Below are positions 8,747 through 16,701 of a stretch of DNA of 64,000 nt, in pieces (within the stretch, counting starts at the first letter, position 1; each line of letters opens with the position of its first letter). The stretch spans positions 868,001 to 932,000 of the forward strand of contig NZ_SMGK01000002.1 in the NCBI RefSeq assembly GCF_004339725.1. Direction: 5' to 3'. Position numbers and translations under genes: made by a program. The stretch is from Acidipila rosea (GTDB lineage Bacteria > Acidobacteriota > Terriglobia > Terriglobales > Acidobacteriaceae). Under the pieces are notes generated by a model, which did not search any database, was not told where the DNA came from, and worked only from the letters and a program-made list of their open reading frames with translations.

Positions 8747-10042
8747 TTGAAAGAGATTAGGATCACCAACGTCCGCGTCATTGACCTCCGCTTTCCCACC
8801 TCGCGGGAACAGATCGGCTCCGACGCAGTCAACAAGGATCCCGACTACTCTGCCGCCTATTGCATTCTCGAAACAGACGCAGGCATCTCGGGCCATGGAC
8901 TCACCTTTACCCTGGGCCGCGGCACTGAACTCTGCGCCGAAGCCCTCCGCTATCTGGCGCAACCCATTGTTGGCCGCACGCTCTCCTCCATAACGGAGAA
9001 GATGGGCGCCTTCAGCGCGGAAGTCGTCGGCGACACCCAGTTCCGCTGGCTCGGGCCGGAGAAGGGCGTCATCCATCTCGCCGCCGCCGCACTCATCAAT
9101 GCCGTCTGGGATCTCTATGCGCGCGTCGAGGGCAAGCCGCTCTGGCGCCTGCTTGCGGAGCTCTCGCCGACGCAGATTGCCGACGCTATTGACTTCCGCT
9201 ACATCACCGATGTGCTCACTCGAGAGGAAGCCATCGCGCTGCTCACCGAGCGCCGCGCCGGCTATGAAGAGCGCCTGAAGCACCTCGCAGCCACTGGCTA
9301 CCCCGCGTATACGACATCGCCGGGCTGGTTCGGCTTCAGCGATGAGAAGATCATCCGGCTCTGCAACGAAGCACTCGCTGACGGCTGGACGCATTTCAAG
9401 CTCAAGGTCGGCGGTGACCCGGCCGATGATCTGCGCCGCGCCAGGCTCGTACGCAAGTGCATCGGCCCGGATAATAAACTCATGGTCGACGCCAACCAGA
9501 AGTGGGACGTCAATGAGGCCATCGAGCGCACCCGTTCCCTCTCTGAGGTTGACCTCTGGTGGATGGAGGAGCCGACAAGCCCCGACGACATCCTGGGCCA
9601 CGCCCGCATCCGGCGCGAGGTCAGGCCTGTCCGCATCGCCACCGGTGAGCACTGCCACAACCGGGTCATGTTCAAGCAGCTGCTGCAGGCCGAAGCCATT
9701 GACGTCTGCCAGATCGACAGCTGCCGCCTCGCCGGTGTCAGCGAAAATCTGGCCGTCATTCTCATGGCTGCGAAGTTCGGCGTACCGGTCTGCCCGCATG
9801 CCGGCGGCGTCGGCCTCTGCGAATACGTGCAGCACCTCTCAGCCTTCGACTATCTCTGCGTCTCGACGACGATGGAAAACCGCGTCACCGAGTTTGTCGA
9901 TCACCTGCATGAGCATTTTGTCGATCCCGTTCGCATCGAGCGCGGACGCTATATGCTGCCACAGCAGCCCGGCTATAGCATTGAGATCAAGCCGGAGACG
10001 CTGCGCGACTACAGCTACCCTGATGGAAAGGTCTGGAAGTAA
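8747..10042 (+). CDS. L-fuconate dehydratase (enolase superfamily)
   Basis: 431 residues of the mandelate-racemase group of the enolase superfamily. The active-site set is intact: Lys218/Lys220 in FKLKVG, metal ligands Asp248 (VDANQ), Glu274 (MEEPT) and Glu301 (TGEHCHNR), and His351 in CPHAGGVGLCEYVQH. These positions match those I recall for the characterised Xanthomonas L-fuconate dehydratase, a strong reason for the substrate call. It converts L-fuconate to 2-keto-3-deoxy-L-fuconate. The start is TTG at 8747 with an AAGAGAGAG purine run just upstream. The next gene begins two bases after its stop, so the two are translated together. Confidence 0.93.
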   Translation: MKEIRITNVRVIDLRFPTSREQIGSDAVNKDPDYSAAYCILETDAGISGHGLTFTLGRGTELCAEALRYLAQPIVGRTLSSITEKMGAFSAEVVGDTQFRWLGPEKGVIHLAAAALINAVWDLYARVEGKPLWRLLAELSPTQIADAIDFRYITDVLTREEAIALLTERRAGYEERLKHLAATGYPAYTTSPGWFGFSDEKIIRLCNEALADGWTHFKLKVGGDPADDLRRARLVRKCIGPDNKLMVDANQKWDVNEAIERTRSLSEVDLWWMEEPTSPDDILGHARIRREVRPVRIATGEHCHNRVMFKQLLQAEAIDVCQIDSCRLAGVSENLAVILMAAKFGVPVCPHAGGVGLCEYVQHLSAFDYLCVSTTMENRVTEFVDHLHEHFVDPVRIERGRYMLPQQPGYSIEIKPETLRDYSYPDGKVWK

Positions 10043-10044
10043 AA

Positions 10045-10875
10045 ATGAAATTCGTAACTTACCTCGATACAAATGGAAAGCCACGCCCCGGCGTGATGAA
10101 AGAAGATAAGGTCGCCGACCTCTCCTCGCTCGGCTTTGAGGATGTTCTCAGCATCATCCGCGCAGGCAAAGCGGGCATCGAAAAGGCAGCCGCTGCGCCA
10201 GCCACCATCGAAAACGCGAAGCTCGCCGCGCCTCTCGCGAATCCGCCACGCATCTTCGGCATCGGCCTGAACTACCACGACCACGCCATCGAATCGAACA
10301 TGGCCATTCCCAAGACGCCTGTGGTCTTTATGAAGCTGGCCTGCGGCATTATCGGCCCTGGGCAGGCTATCGAGCTGCCCTCCATCTCCACCCAGCCTGA
10401 TTACGAAGCGGAGTTTGCCATCGTCATCGGCAAGGGCGGACGGAACATCACGGACAACTGGCGCGACCACATCTTCGGCTACACGATTCTCAATGACGTC
10501 AGTGCCCGCGATGTGCAACTGGCGACGTCCCAGTGGACGCTCGGCAAGAGCTTTCCCACGTTCGCGCCCATGGGCCCGGCAATTGTCACAGCAGATGAAA
10601 TTGCTGATCCGCACGCATTGGACGTCAAGCTCGAGATCGACGGCGAACTGCTGCAGAACTCGAATACCCGCGAGCTGATCTTCAAGGCTCCCGAGCTGCT
10701 CCGCTACATCTCGTCGATCACGCCGCTTGAGCCCGGCGACATCATCAGCACCGGCACCCCCGCCGGCGTAGGGCTGGGCCGCACGCCCCAGCGCTGGCTC
10801 AAGCCGGGCGAGACGGTCGCCATCGAGATAGCCGGCCTCGGCCGCCTCGTCAATCCCGTCGTAGCCGGAGTCTAA
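10045..10875 (+). CDS. FAH-family hydrolase, probable 2,4-diketo-3-deoxy-L-fuconate hydrolase
   Basis: 276 residues of the fumarylacetoacetase family. The metal-binding and catalytic core is visible: IFGIGLNYHDHAIE, then PDYEAEFAIVIGKGG (Glu metal ligands), GYTILNDVSARDVQ, and the closing TGTPAGVGLGR. In the non-phosphorylative fucose route a member of this family cleaves the 2,4-diketo acid to pyruvate and L-lactate. The two-base gap after the dehydratase and the SDR two genes upstream make this the expected terminal enzyme. A strong hairpin follows at 10884-10913. Confidence 0.88.
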   Translation: MKFVTYLDTNGKPRPGVMKEDKVADLSSLGFEDVLSIIRAGKAGIEKAAAAPATIENAKLAAPLANPPRIFGIGLNYHDHAIESNMAIPKTPVVFMKLACGIIGPGQAIELPSISTQPDYEAEFAIVIGKGGRNITDNWRDHIFGYTILNDVSARDVQLATSQWTLGKSFPTFAPMGPAIVTADEIADPHALDVKLEIDGELLQNSNTRELIFKAPELLRYISSITPLEPGDIISTGTPAGVGLGRTPQRWLKPGETVAIEIAGLGRLVNPVVAGV

Positions 10876-10883
10876 GCGGATTC

Positions 10884-10913
10884 GCCCATCCCTTCACTGC
10901 AGAAGGGATGGGC
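10884..10913. terminator. Bidirectional hairpin terminator
   Basis: A perfect 12-bp stem, GCCCATCCCTTC (10884-10895) paired with 10902-10913 across a 6-base loop, lies between the convergent hydrolase and mutarotase genes. No long T tract follows, so intrinsic termination may be partial. Confidence 0.6.
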
Positions 10914-10932
10914 ACTGCACCCGGGCGTCGAT

Positions 10933-11253
10933 TCAGTCCAGGTGAAAGACCTCTTCCAGGCCGCTCATCGCGTCATCTGCGCCAGCGCCCTTCAGCTGTT
11001 CAAAGAGCGGAGCCATCTCCTGCTGCCAGCGGGCATTCACGGGGTGCGTCTTCATGCCTGCAACTGCCCTGTCAAAGTCATCTGTCTCCAGATAGCCCAC
11101 CAGCAGGCCATCCCTGCCGAGAAACAGTGAATAATTCCGCCACCCGGTCTCACGGAGCGCGTTGAGCATCTCCGGCCACACAGCCTTGTGCCGCTCGCGA
11201 TACTCCTCCATTCGTTCCCGCTTCACCTGCAGTAGAAAGCAGACTCTTTGCAT
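10933..11253 (-). CDS. L-rhamnose/L-fucose mutarotase family protein
   Basis: A 106-residue protein of the rhamnose mutarotase family (dimeric alpha/beta ferredoxin-like fold). Family features are the start MQRVCFLLQVKRERMEEYRE, the active-site segment RHKAVWPEM, NYSLFLGRDG and ETDDFDRA. It interconverts alpha and beta anomers of 6-deoxy sugars, supplying the anomer used by the dehydrogenase. The start at 11253 is chosen because GAGGG lies 5 bases upstream and it matches the family length; a longer frame to 11304 has no ribosome-binding site. It is convergent with the fucose operon, so it belongs to the pathway but not to the same transcript. Confidence 0.88.
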   Translation of the reverse strand: MQRVCFLLQVKRERMEEYRERHKAVWPEMLNALRETGWRNYSLFLGRDGLLVGYLETDDFDRAVAGMKTHPVNARWQQEMAPLFEQLKGAGADDAMSGLEEVFHLD

Positions 11254-11369
11254 CCAGCCCTCACCGATCCTGATCTCTGGCTCTACCGCTGTGCGGTTCG
11301 CCATGGGTGTCCAAGGTATCAGTCAGGAGCAGGAGGCTGCCACAGCCAGGTCTACGGGCCGGGAGGGCG

Positions 11370-11774
11370 CTATAAGGAATTCAATTGACGGTTATGCTGC
11401 CGTTGAGGATTTTGCAACGGCTCACCGGCGAGGGTTTCAATCTGATTCTTGGCGAATTGAATAGCCACGGACATTCGCTTGCCCACAAGCTTTTCGACCT
11501 CGGGATGCTGCTTCATCTCCTCCACTCCGCAGCGGGCCAGCATCACCTTCATCTGGCGAAGCAGCAGCATCCGCGCCAGGCGCTGGCGGCGGCGAACCCA
11601 GTAGCTGACGCCACCGTTCAGCAGCATCGCCACGCATGCTGCCAGGGCCACGGAGCGCCAGGGGTCTGCACCATCCCGACTGGCTGCCACGTAGACCAGC
11701 GCGACCAGTACTCCTCCTGCAACACCCAGTAGAAGTTCCACGAAGCGAACCAGCAGCGAATTGGGAGAATTCAT
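11370..11774 (-). CDS. Small hypothetical membrane protein
   Basis: 134 residues, not recognised. Two membrane segments are evident at about residues 7-30 ([23 protein letters not shown]) and 41-58 ([20 protein letters not shown]). A basic stretch ([16 protein letters not shown]) follows, then a cytoplasmic tail with amphipathic helices. The ATG at 11774 has AGG six bases upstream. It is divergent from rpmE, sharing the 11775-11901 control region. No enzymatic motif is visible. Confidence 0.6.
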   Translation of the reverse strand: MNSPNSLLVRFVELLLGVAGGVLVALVYVAASRDGADPWRSVALAACVAMLLNGGVSYWVRRRQRLARMLLLRQMKVMLARCGVEEMKQHPEVEKLVGKRMSVAIQFAKNQIETLAGEPLQNPQRQHNRQLNSL

Positions 11775-11840
11775 AGAGCCCTGCTTTCCAGTCGTGCAAT
11801 CGTATGTCTTAGAAGACCGCTTGGGAAGTACTAACGATCA

Positions 11841-11870
11841 TTGCAGTGAACGCGGATCAGCGGTTACAAT
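11841..11870 (+). promoter_or_regulatory. Probable sigma-70-type promoter of rpmE
   Basis: TTGCAG at 11841-11846 and TACAAT at 11865-11870 are separated by 18 bases. The expected transcript start is near 11877, giving a ~25-base leader to the ATG at 11902. Confidence 0.5.
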
Positions 11871-11901
11871 GGGAGAAGCGCAGGAAAGGGTTTTTTCTGA
11901 T

Positions 11902-12123
11902 ATGGCAAAGCAGGGTATTCATCCCAATTATAACGAGATCAAGGTTGTATGCGCGTGCGGCAGCACGTTCGCAACCCGTTCGACCCACAAGGGCGACATC
12001 CATGTGGAAATCTGCTCCAGCTGCCACCCGTTCTTCACCGGCAAACAGAAGCTGGTAGACACGGCAGGCCGCATCGAGCGCTTCCGCCGCAAGTACGCCA
12101 AGCCCGAAGGCGCCGCCAAGTAG
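11902..12123 (+). CDS. rpmE: 50S ribosomal protein L31
   Basis: 73 residues, normal length. [14 protein letters not shown] is the family start. The four zinc-binding cysteines are present as CAC ([10 protein letters not shown]) and CSSC ([10 protein letters not shown]), so this is the zinc-containing C+ form, whose paralogue exchange is often under Zur control in other bacteria. GGAAAGGG lies 11 bases before the ATG. The C-terminal [13 protein letters not shown] is typical. A hairpin terminator follows. Confidence 0.95.
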   Translation: MAKQGIHPNYNEIKVVCACGSTFATRSTHKGDIHVEICSSCHPFFTGKQKLVDTAGRIERFRRKYAKPEGAAK

Positions 12124-12144
12124 GCACCTCGCAGGTATGCAGAC

Positions 12145-12169
12145 AAAGCCCTCGCGACGCGAGGGCTTT
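12145..12169 (+). terminator. Hairpin terminator after rpmE
   Basis: A perfect 11-bp stem AAAGCCCTCGC (12145-12155) with a 3-base loop and its complement at 12159-12169 ending in TTT. It is followed within 50 bases by the dus gene on the same strand. Confidence 0.7.
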
Positions 12170-12219
12170 GCTGTTCAAGACACATGCAGAAGCATTGGGA
12201 CAATCCGCTGGAGCACACG

Positions 12220-13299
12220 ATGCCGCTGGGCGCGCGCGTTCCTGCGTCTTTTTCGATTGGCGGAGTTGAGGTTGCGCCGGCGACCGTGCTCGCCCCCATG
12301 GCTGGGGTGACCGATACGGTCTTCCGCCGCTTCATTCGCAATGCGAGCGTCTTTTCGACGGACGCCACCGCAGGCGCCTCCGTCGAGCACGAGATCAGCA
12401 ACCGGCAGTCCGGCTGCGGGCTCATCATGACCGAGTTCACCTCAGCCGACGGGCTGTCGCGCATGCGCGAATCAAAGCGCAAGCGCTACCTCACCTTCTA
12501 CGAAGACGAGCACCCCATCTCCGCACAGATCTTCGGCTCCAACCCTCAGACGCTCGCTGAGGCCGCCCGCATTGTGCAGGACACCGGCTTCGACCTCGTC
12601 GATCTGAACCTTGGCTGCCCGGCAAAGCGGGTCGTAAGCTGCAATGGCGGCAGCGGACTGCTGCGCGATCTTCCGCTGATTGGAGAGATATTCAAGGCCG
12701 TGCGCGCAGCCGTGACGATTCCTTTCACCGTCAAGTTCCGCCTCGGCTGGAATGACAATCACATCATTTGCGTTCCACTCGCGAAGCTCGCCGAAGACAG
12801 CGGCCTCGCAGCGGTTGCGCTTCACGCCCGTACCCGCGAGCAGGGCTACTCAGGGCAGGCCCGCTGGGAGCACATCGCAGCCGTCAAGGACGCCGTCAGC
12901 ATTCCGGTGATCGGCAACGGCGACATCCGCACCCCTGAGGATGCCTGCGCGATGATCGATCAGACAAGCTGCGACGCCGTCATGATTGGACGTGCTGCTC
13001 CTGCGAACCCGTGGATCTTCCGCCAGATCGCGCAGTACACCGCGACGGGCCGCTATGATGAGCCTGCTGAGGCGGACCGCTACGGCATGATCCGCGGATA
13101 TTTTCAGATGCTGCTCGATGAGGGCAATCCGGAAGCACAGGGCAAGATGAAACAGTTCGCATCATGGTTCACGCACGGCGTGCCAGGCGGCGCTGCGCTG
13201 CGCAAATCGATCTATGAATCGAAGACCGGCGATGCGGTGCTTGCCGCGGTTGAGCAGTTCTTTGAGCCGCGTCTCGAACGGACGCTCGCAACCGTCTGA
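12220..13299 (+). CDS. dusB: tRNA-dihydrouridine synthase (DusB type)
   Basis: An FMN enzyme that reduces uridines in the tRNA D-loop. The TIM barrel begins at TVLAPMAGVTDTVFRR. The active-site region is DLVDLNLGCPAKRVVSCNGGSGLL; the phosphate-binding end is VIGNGDIRTPEDA and MIGRAAPANPWIFRQI; a C-terminal helical domain follows. The ATG at 12220 (359 residues) is preferred to 12184 because GGAG is six bases upstream. Compared with E. coli DusB as I recall it, about 20 residues are inserted after the first barrel unit (around NASVFSTDATAGASVEHE). NGDI and GCPAKRV favour DusB over DusA/DusC. Confidence 0.92.
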   Translation: MPLGARVPASFSIGGVEVAPATVLAPMAGVTDTVFRRFIRNASVFSTDATAGASVEHEISNRQSGCGLIMTEFTSADGLSRMRESKRKRYLTFYEDEHPISAQIFGSNPQTLAEAARIVQDTGFDLVDLNLGCPAKRVVSCNGGSGLLRDLPLIGEIFKAVRAAVTIPFTVKFRLGWNDNHIICVPLAKLAEDSGLAAVALHARTREQGYSGQARWEHIAAVKDAVSIPVIGNGDIRTPEDACAMIDQTSCDAVMIGRAAPANPWIFRQIAQYTATGRYDEPAEADRYGMIRGYFQMLLDEGNPEAQGKMKQFASWFTHGVPGGAALRKSIYESKTGDAVLAAVEQFFEPRLERTLATV

Positions 13300-13307
13300 G
13301 ATAGTCC

Positions 13308-14018
13308 TTACATCGATTGCACGGGCAGCATGGTCAGGTCATCCACCAGCCCGACTTCCTTCTGTACAAATGGCTCCGCATAACGCACTCCTCCCAGCAG
13401 GCCGTAGTGGCGCGCCATGGCGAAGGTCCGCTCGCGAATCTCTTCTTCCGGCACAAACAGGCCGCTGCCTGCGGACTGGTTCGCATATTGCGATGAGTAG
13501 GCCATGAGTGACGCATGCCGTTGCTCGATGAAGGGGGAAACATCCACCACAAAGCTGGGTCGCACATCCGCATAGAGGCTTGCGTAAAGGATTTTGAAGG
13601 GCCGGTGCGGCGCAGAACCCGTGTCGAGCTTGCGCAATCCCGATAAAAAGCAGGCCTCGTAGCCCAGTGTGGAGGTGGTGTAGTGGTCGGGGTGGCGGCC
13701 CGTCCAGTAGGGCAGAATCACAACACGGGGGCGGAGTTGGCGCAGGACACGTACGATTTTCAGGCGGTTTTCGTAGGTATTCTCCACGCAGCCGTCTGGC
13801 AGATCGAGCGCCTCGCGCCAGGAAACACCCAGTATTTTCGCGGCTTCCGCGGCTTCCGCGGCGCGCTCGGCTGCAGAGCCTCGCGTACCTGCCTCACCTT
13901 GCGTCAGGTCGAGAATGGCCGTCTTCTGGCCAAGGGAGCGCATCTTCAGAAGCGTTCCGCCGCAGGTTTGCTCGACGTCATCTCGGTGCGCGGCGATGGC
14001 CAGAATGTCGCAATTCAT
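13308..14018 (-). CDS. PIG-L/LmbE-family deacetylase, probable bacillithiol biosynthesis BshB1
   Basis: 236 residues of the zinc-dependent GlcNAc-malate deacetylase family. Zinc motifs are AIAAHRDDVEQTCGG (His-x-Asp-Asp) and the later TGRHPDHYTTS. ILDLTQGEAGTRGSAAER is typical of BshB1, which deacetylates GlcNAc-malate in bacillithiol synthesis. The first motif has Arg where HPDD is usual. The ATG at 14018 gives the family start MNCDILAIAAH; an upstream ATG at 14045 would add nine residues and touch the operator at 14047-14082. No bshA or bshC is nearby, so the pathway role is inferred from the family. Confidence 0.82.
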   Translation of the reverse strand: MNCDILAIAAHRDDVEQTCGGTLLKMRSLGQKTAILDLTQGEAGTRGSAAERAAEAAEAAKILGVSWREALDLPDGCVENTYENRLKIVRVLRQLRPRVVILPYWTGRHPDHYTTSTLGYEACFLSGLRKLDTGSAPHRPFKILYASLYADVRPSFVVDVSPFIEQRHASLMAYSSQYANQSAGSGLFVPEEEIRERTFAMARHYGLLGGVRYAEPFVQKEVGLVDDLTMLPVQSM

Positions 14019-14046
14019 CCCGGAAATGACCCCGAAAAAGCTCATC

Positions 14047-14082
14047 AGCGATAACTATTGTCCTTTGATAATAGTTATCGCT
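14047..14082 (-). promoter_or_regulatory. Fur-box-like tandem dyad operator upstream of the bshB1-like gene
   Basis: A 13-bp inverted repeat, AGCGATAACTATT (14047-14059) and its exact complement at 14070-14082, with a 10-base spacer. The right part, TGATAATAGTTATCG (14066-14080), matches the 7-1-7 Fur-type consensus TGATAATnATTATCA at 12 of 14 positions. The core 14049-14080 aligns with 32097-32128 at 23 of 32 positions. It lies immediately upstream of the minus-strand deacetylase gene. A T-less hairpin terminator for the preceding gene is the alternative reading. Confidence 0.6.
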
Positions 14083-14091
14083 GCTTCATGT

Positions 14092-15531
14092 TTAGTAGTC
14101 CGTGTTGTCGTTGTCGCTTGACGCGTCCATGTAGGCGACATCGTAGGCAGTGCCCTGCACGGTGACGTTCGAATTATCGCGCTGCGAGCCATCGGTGGTG
14201 TTGTAGATGTAGATCTGTCCACCCTCGGCAGTGTAGGTCTTGTTCAGGCCGGTGACGGGCGCGATGCCGGTGCCATCGCCTTTATAGGCGTCTACGAAGA
14301 CCGAGTTGTTCGAGGTGTTGAACATGGTGATGCAGCCGAAAGGAGTAGCCGGCGCAGAGCTCTGGCTCAGCTTGTAGCGCTCACCGCTCTCACAGTTCTG
14401 CGAGCCGATCCACAGGGTATTGTTATCCCCCAGCACCATCTTCGTGTGGGTGCCGTCGCTGATAGAGAACTGGCCGGTGATGGTGTTACTTGCCGTGTTA
14501 ATGAGCGACAGAACGCCCGAGAAGAGCCCGTCCTTCTGCACCTGTTGTCCGGCAACGTAGAGGGTGTTCCCATCCGAGAGCGCGTCTGTCGCGCCTCCTG
14601 GCACGGGAAGGGTGGCGCCGGGGAGCAGCGCAATGCCGCTGGGGCCGTTCTGGGTGGTATTCAGAGAGGCGTTGGTCAGGGGAATGGGTGTGATACCCGC
14701 GGTGGCGCCGCCGCACTCAGGACCGCAGCTGAGAACGTAGGCGGTGGTGCCGTCGCTCGAGAAGACTGCCTTGGTCGGGTTGTCAAAGGTTGCCCCGCCG
14801 TTGTTCACCGGGAAGACGCAGAAGACGGGCAGGTTCTGGGGCTCGCAATCCTCGGCAGCGGTCGAACCGGGCAGGCCGGGATTGTAGTGCGGATTATTCT
14901 GTGCGGCGAGGGACTGCGCGTTGGTGAGCAGCACGACGCTGTAGATCGTATTCGAGTTCTGCACGAAGGCGAGCACAACCGTATTGCCCGGGTTGACGGA
15001 CAGGCGGAAGACGCCGGGCAGGCTGAGGGGATAAGAGACCTTTGTGACCTGATCGACGACCGTCAGCACATGGCTGGACTGGTTGGCGGCATACACGTAG
15101 CGCTCATCGCGGCTGATGAAGATGCTGGAGGAGAGGCCGGTGAGACCGCTGATGCTGCCGCTGGTCTTTTCTCCCTCATAGTCAACAAGCGTGAAGCTGC
15201 CGTCGCCCTCGGCGTAAACGGCTCCGACGCGCTGCTCGGGCATGTTCTGAATGGTGACAGGAAGCGCTCCGGAGTAGCCGGCGATCGAGAAGATCGGAAT
15301 CTTGTTGTCGTAGCTGTGGCGGATATCGTAAAAGGCGTCTTCAAACTGAAGCGCGCCGCGCTGCAGCGGGCTCGGGTTCTGAATCGCGACCAGGACGCGG
15401 TTGATGACACCGCTTGGCGGGAAGCTGCGGTTCGCGAAATAGAAATTCTTGCCGCAGGCGGTAAGCAGAAACGATAGGGAGATCAGCGCGCCAAAGACGC
15501 AGGAGATGCGCAGTAAACTTCTTTTCTTCAA
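14092..15531 (-). CDS. Lipoprotein with YncE-like beta-propeller repeats
   Basis: 479 residues from a TTG at 15531, preceded by GAGG at 4 bases. The N-terminus (MKKRSLLRIS, then a hydrophobic run to LLTACG) is a lipoprotein signal with lipobox LTAC. The mature part shows repeated blades of the surface-layer/YncE type: SSSIFISRDERYVYAAN, FRLSVNPGNTVVLAFVQ, KAVFSSDGTTAYVLSCG, ALSDGNTLYVAGQQ, KMVLGDNNTLWIGSQN. Such proteins are usually envelope-bound and structural or binding. Longer frames to 15675 lack a plausible signal at their start. It is transcribed toward the deacetylase gene, with the dyad at 14047-14082 between them. Confidence 0.75.
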   Translation of the reverse strand: MKKRSLLRISCVFGALISLSFLLTACGKNFYFANRSFPPSGVINRVLVAIQNPSPLQRGALQFEDAFYDIRHSYDNKIPIFSIAGYSGALPVTIQNMPEQRVGAVYAEGDGSFTLVDYEGEKTSGSISGLTGLSSSIFISRDERYVYAANQSSHVLTVVDQVTKVSYPLSLPGVFRLSVNPGNTVVLAFVQNSNTIYSVVLLTNAQSLAAQNNPHYNPGLPGSTAAEDCEPQNLPVFCVFPVNNGGATFDNPTKAVFSSDGTTAYVLSCGPECGGATAGITPIPLTNASLNTTQNGPSGIALLPGATLPVPGGATDALSDGNTLYVAGQQVQKDGLFSGVLSLINTASNTITGQFSISDGTHTKMVLGDNNTLWIGSQNCESGERYKLSQSSAPATPFGCITMFNTSNNSVFVDAYKGDGTGIAPVTGLNKTYTAEGGQIYIYNTTDGSQRDNSNVTVQGTAYDVAYMDASSDNDNTDY

Positions 15532-15686
15532 AAGCCTCAACCTCAACCGCAAGCTGCGCGGCACCTGGAATCTCAAGGAAAGCCAAGTATAACAAAGGGC
15601 GCTGGCAATGGATTGGCTTAGAGGCGTGGAGGAAAGCAGGATTGGGCAGCCGTTGCAGTAAACTTCCCCCAACAAGGAGATTTCCT

Positions 15687-16649
15687 ATGCCCCTACCTCA
15701 GGATGAACGCCTCGTAGCCCTTGCCAATGACTTGCTGCAGCAGTTCGACCGGCTCTTCGGTCTGCACCCCGGTTTTCGACCCGCACATGCCAAAGGCCAG
15801 ATGTTTACGGGCGTCTTTCGTCCTGCGCCGGGAGCCCGGGAGCTGACCAGCGCTCCGCACATGGCGCGGGAGTCCACCCCGGTGACCGCCCGCTTCTCCA
15901 ACTCAACGGGGATTCCCCTGCTGCCCGACAGCTCGCCTGACGCGAATCCGCGGGGCCTGGCGGTTCGCTTCAACCTCGCCGAGCATGTGCACACTGACAT
16001 CGTGAGCCACTCGCTCGACGGATTCCCTACGCGGGATGGCAAGCAGTTTCTCGAGTTCCTGGAGGCGGTGGCGGCAAGCGGGCCTGACGTGCCCTCGCCT
16101 AAGCCGGTGGAGACGTTTCTCGGATCGCATCCGGCGGCCCTGGCCTTTGTGCAGGCGCCGAAGCCCTTCCCCTCAAGCCTGGCGCGGGAGACCTATTTCG
16201 GCGTAACGGCGTTTGCCTTTACGAATAGTGCGGGGGAAACGAAGTTCGGTCGCTACCGGATTGTGCCTGAGCAGGGGAACGACTTTCTCACCGACGAACA
16301 GGCGGCAAAGATTCCGGCCAACTACCACTTTGACGAGATCGTTGAGCGGATTGGCCGGGAGCCGATTCGCTTCAAGCTGATGCTGCAGCTGGCAGCGGCA
16401 GGCGATACCACCGACGACGCAACCGTCCACTGGCCGGAGAGTCGCGAAGTGGTGGAACTGGGCGCCATAGAGCTCACAGAGGCAGTCGCGGATAATCTGG
16501 CGCAGCAGAAGCAGATCATCTTCGATCCGATTCCCCGGGTGGAAGGAATCGCTCCCTCGGCTGATCCCCTGCTGGAGCTGCGGGCGGCGATCTATCTGCT
16601 GAGCGGAAGGCGGCGACGCGCAGCCACCATGGAAGAGCCCGTTCGCTGA
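15687..16649 (+). CDS. Small catalase-related heme peroxidase (SrpA-like)
   Basis: 320 residues, typical of the truncated catalase-core family rather than full catalases (~480 or more). The distal His motif RPAHAKGQMFTGVFRP, the ARFSNSTGIPLLPD block, the RGLAVRFNL segment and HTDIVSHSLDGFPTRDG are recognisable. The C-terminal region LLELRAAIYLLSGRRRR carries the expected proximal heme-ligand Tyr. The ATG at 15687 has AAGGAGA six bases upstream. No signal peptide is seen. The family decomposes peroxides using heme; physiological substrate is uncertain. It stands alone, divergent from the lipoprotein gene. Confidence 0.88.
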   Translation: MPLPQDERLVALANDLLQQFDRLFGLHPGFRPAHAKGQMFTGVFRPAPGARELTSAPHMARESTPVTARFSNSTGIPLLPDSSPDANPRGLAVRFNLAEHVHTDIVSHSLDGFPTRDGKQFLEFLEAVAASGPDVPSPKPVETFLGSHPAALAFVQAPKPFPSSLARETYFGVTAFAFTNSAGETKFGRYRIVPEQGNDFLTDEQAAKIPANYHFDEIVERIGREPIRFKLMLQLAAAGDTTDDATVHWPESREVVELGAIELTEAVADNLAQQKQIIFDPIPRVEGIAPSADPLLELRAAIYLLSGRRRRAATMEEPVR

Positions 16650-16701
16650 GGGAGACAGGCCGGGAGCAAGCGCGACTGGAACTGACGGAAAGAGGACGAG
16701 G

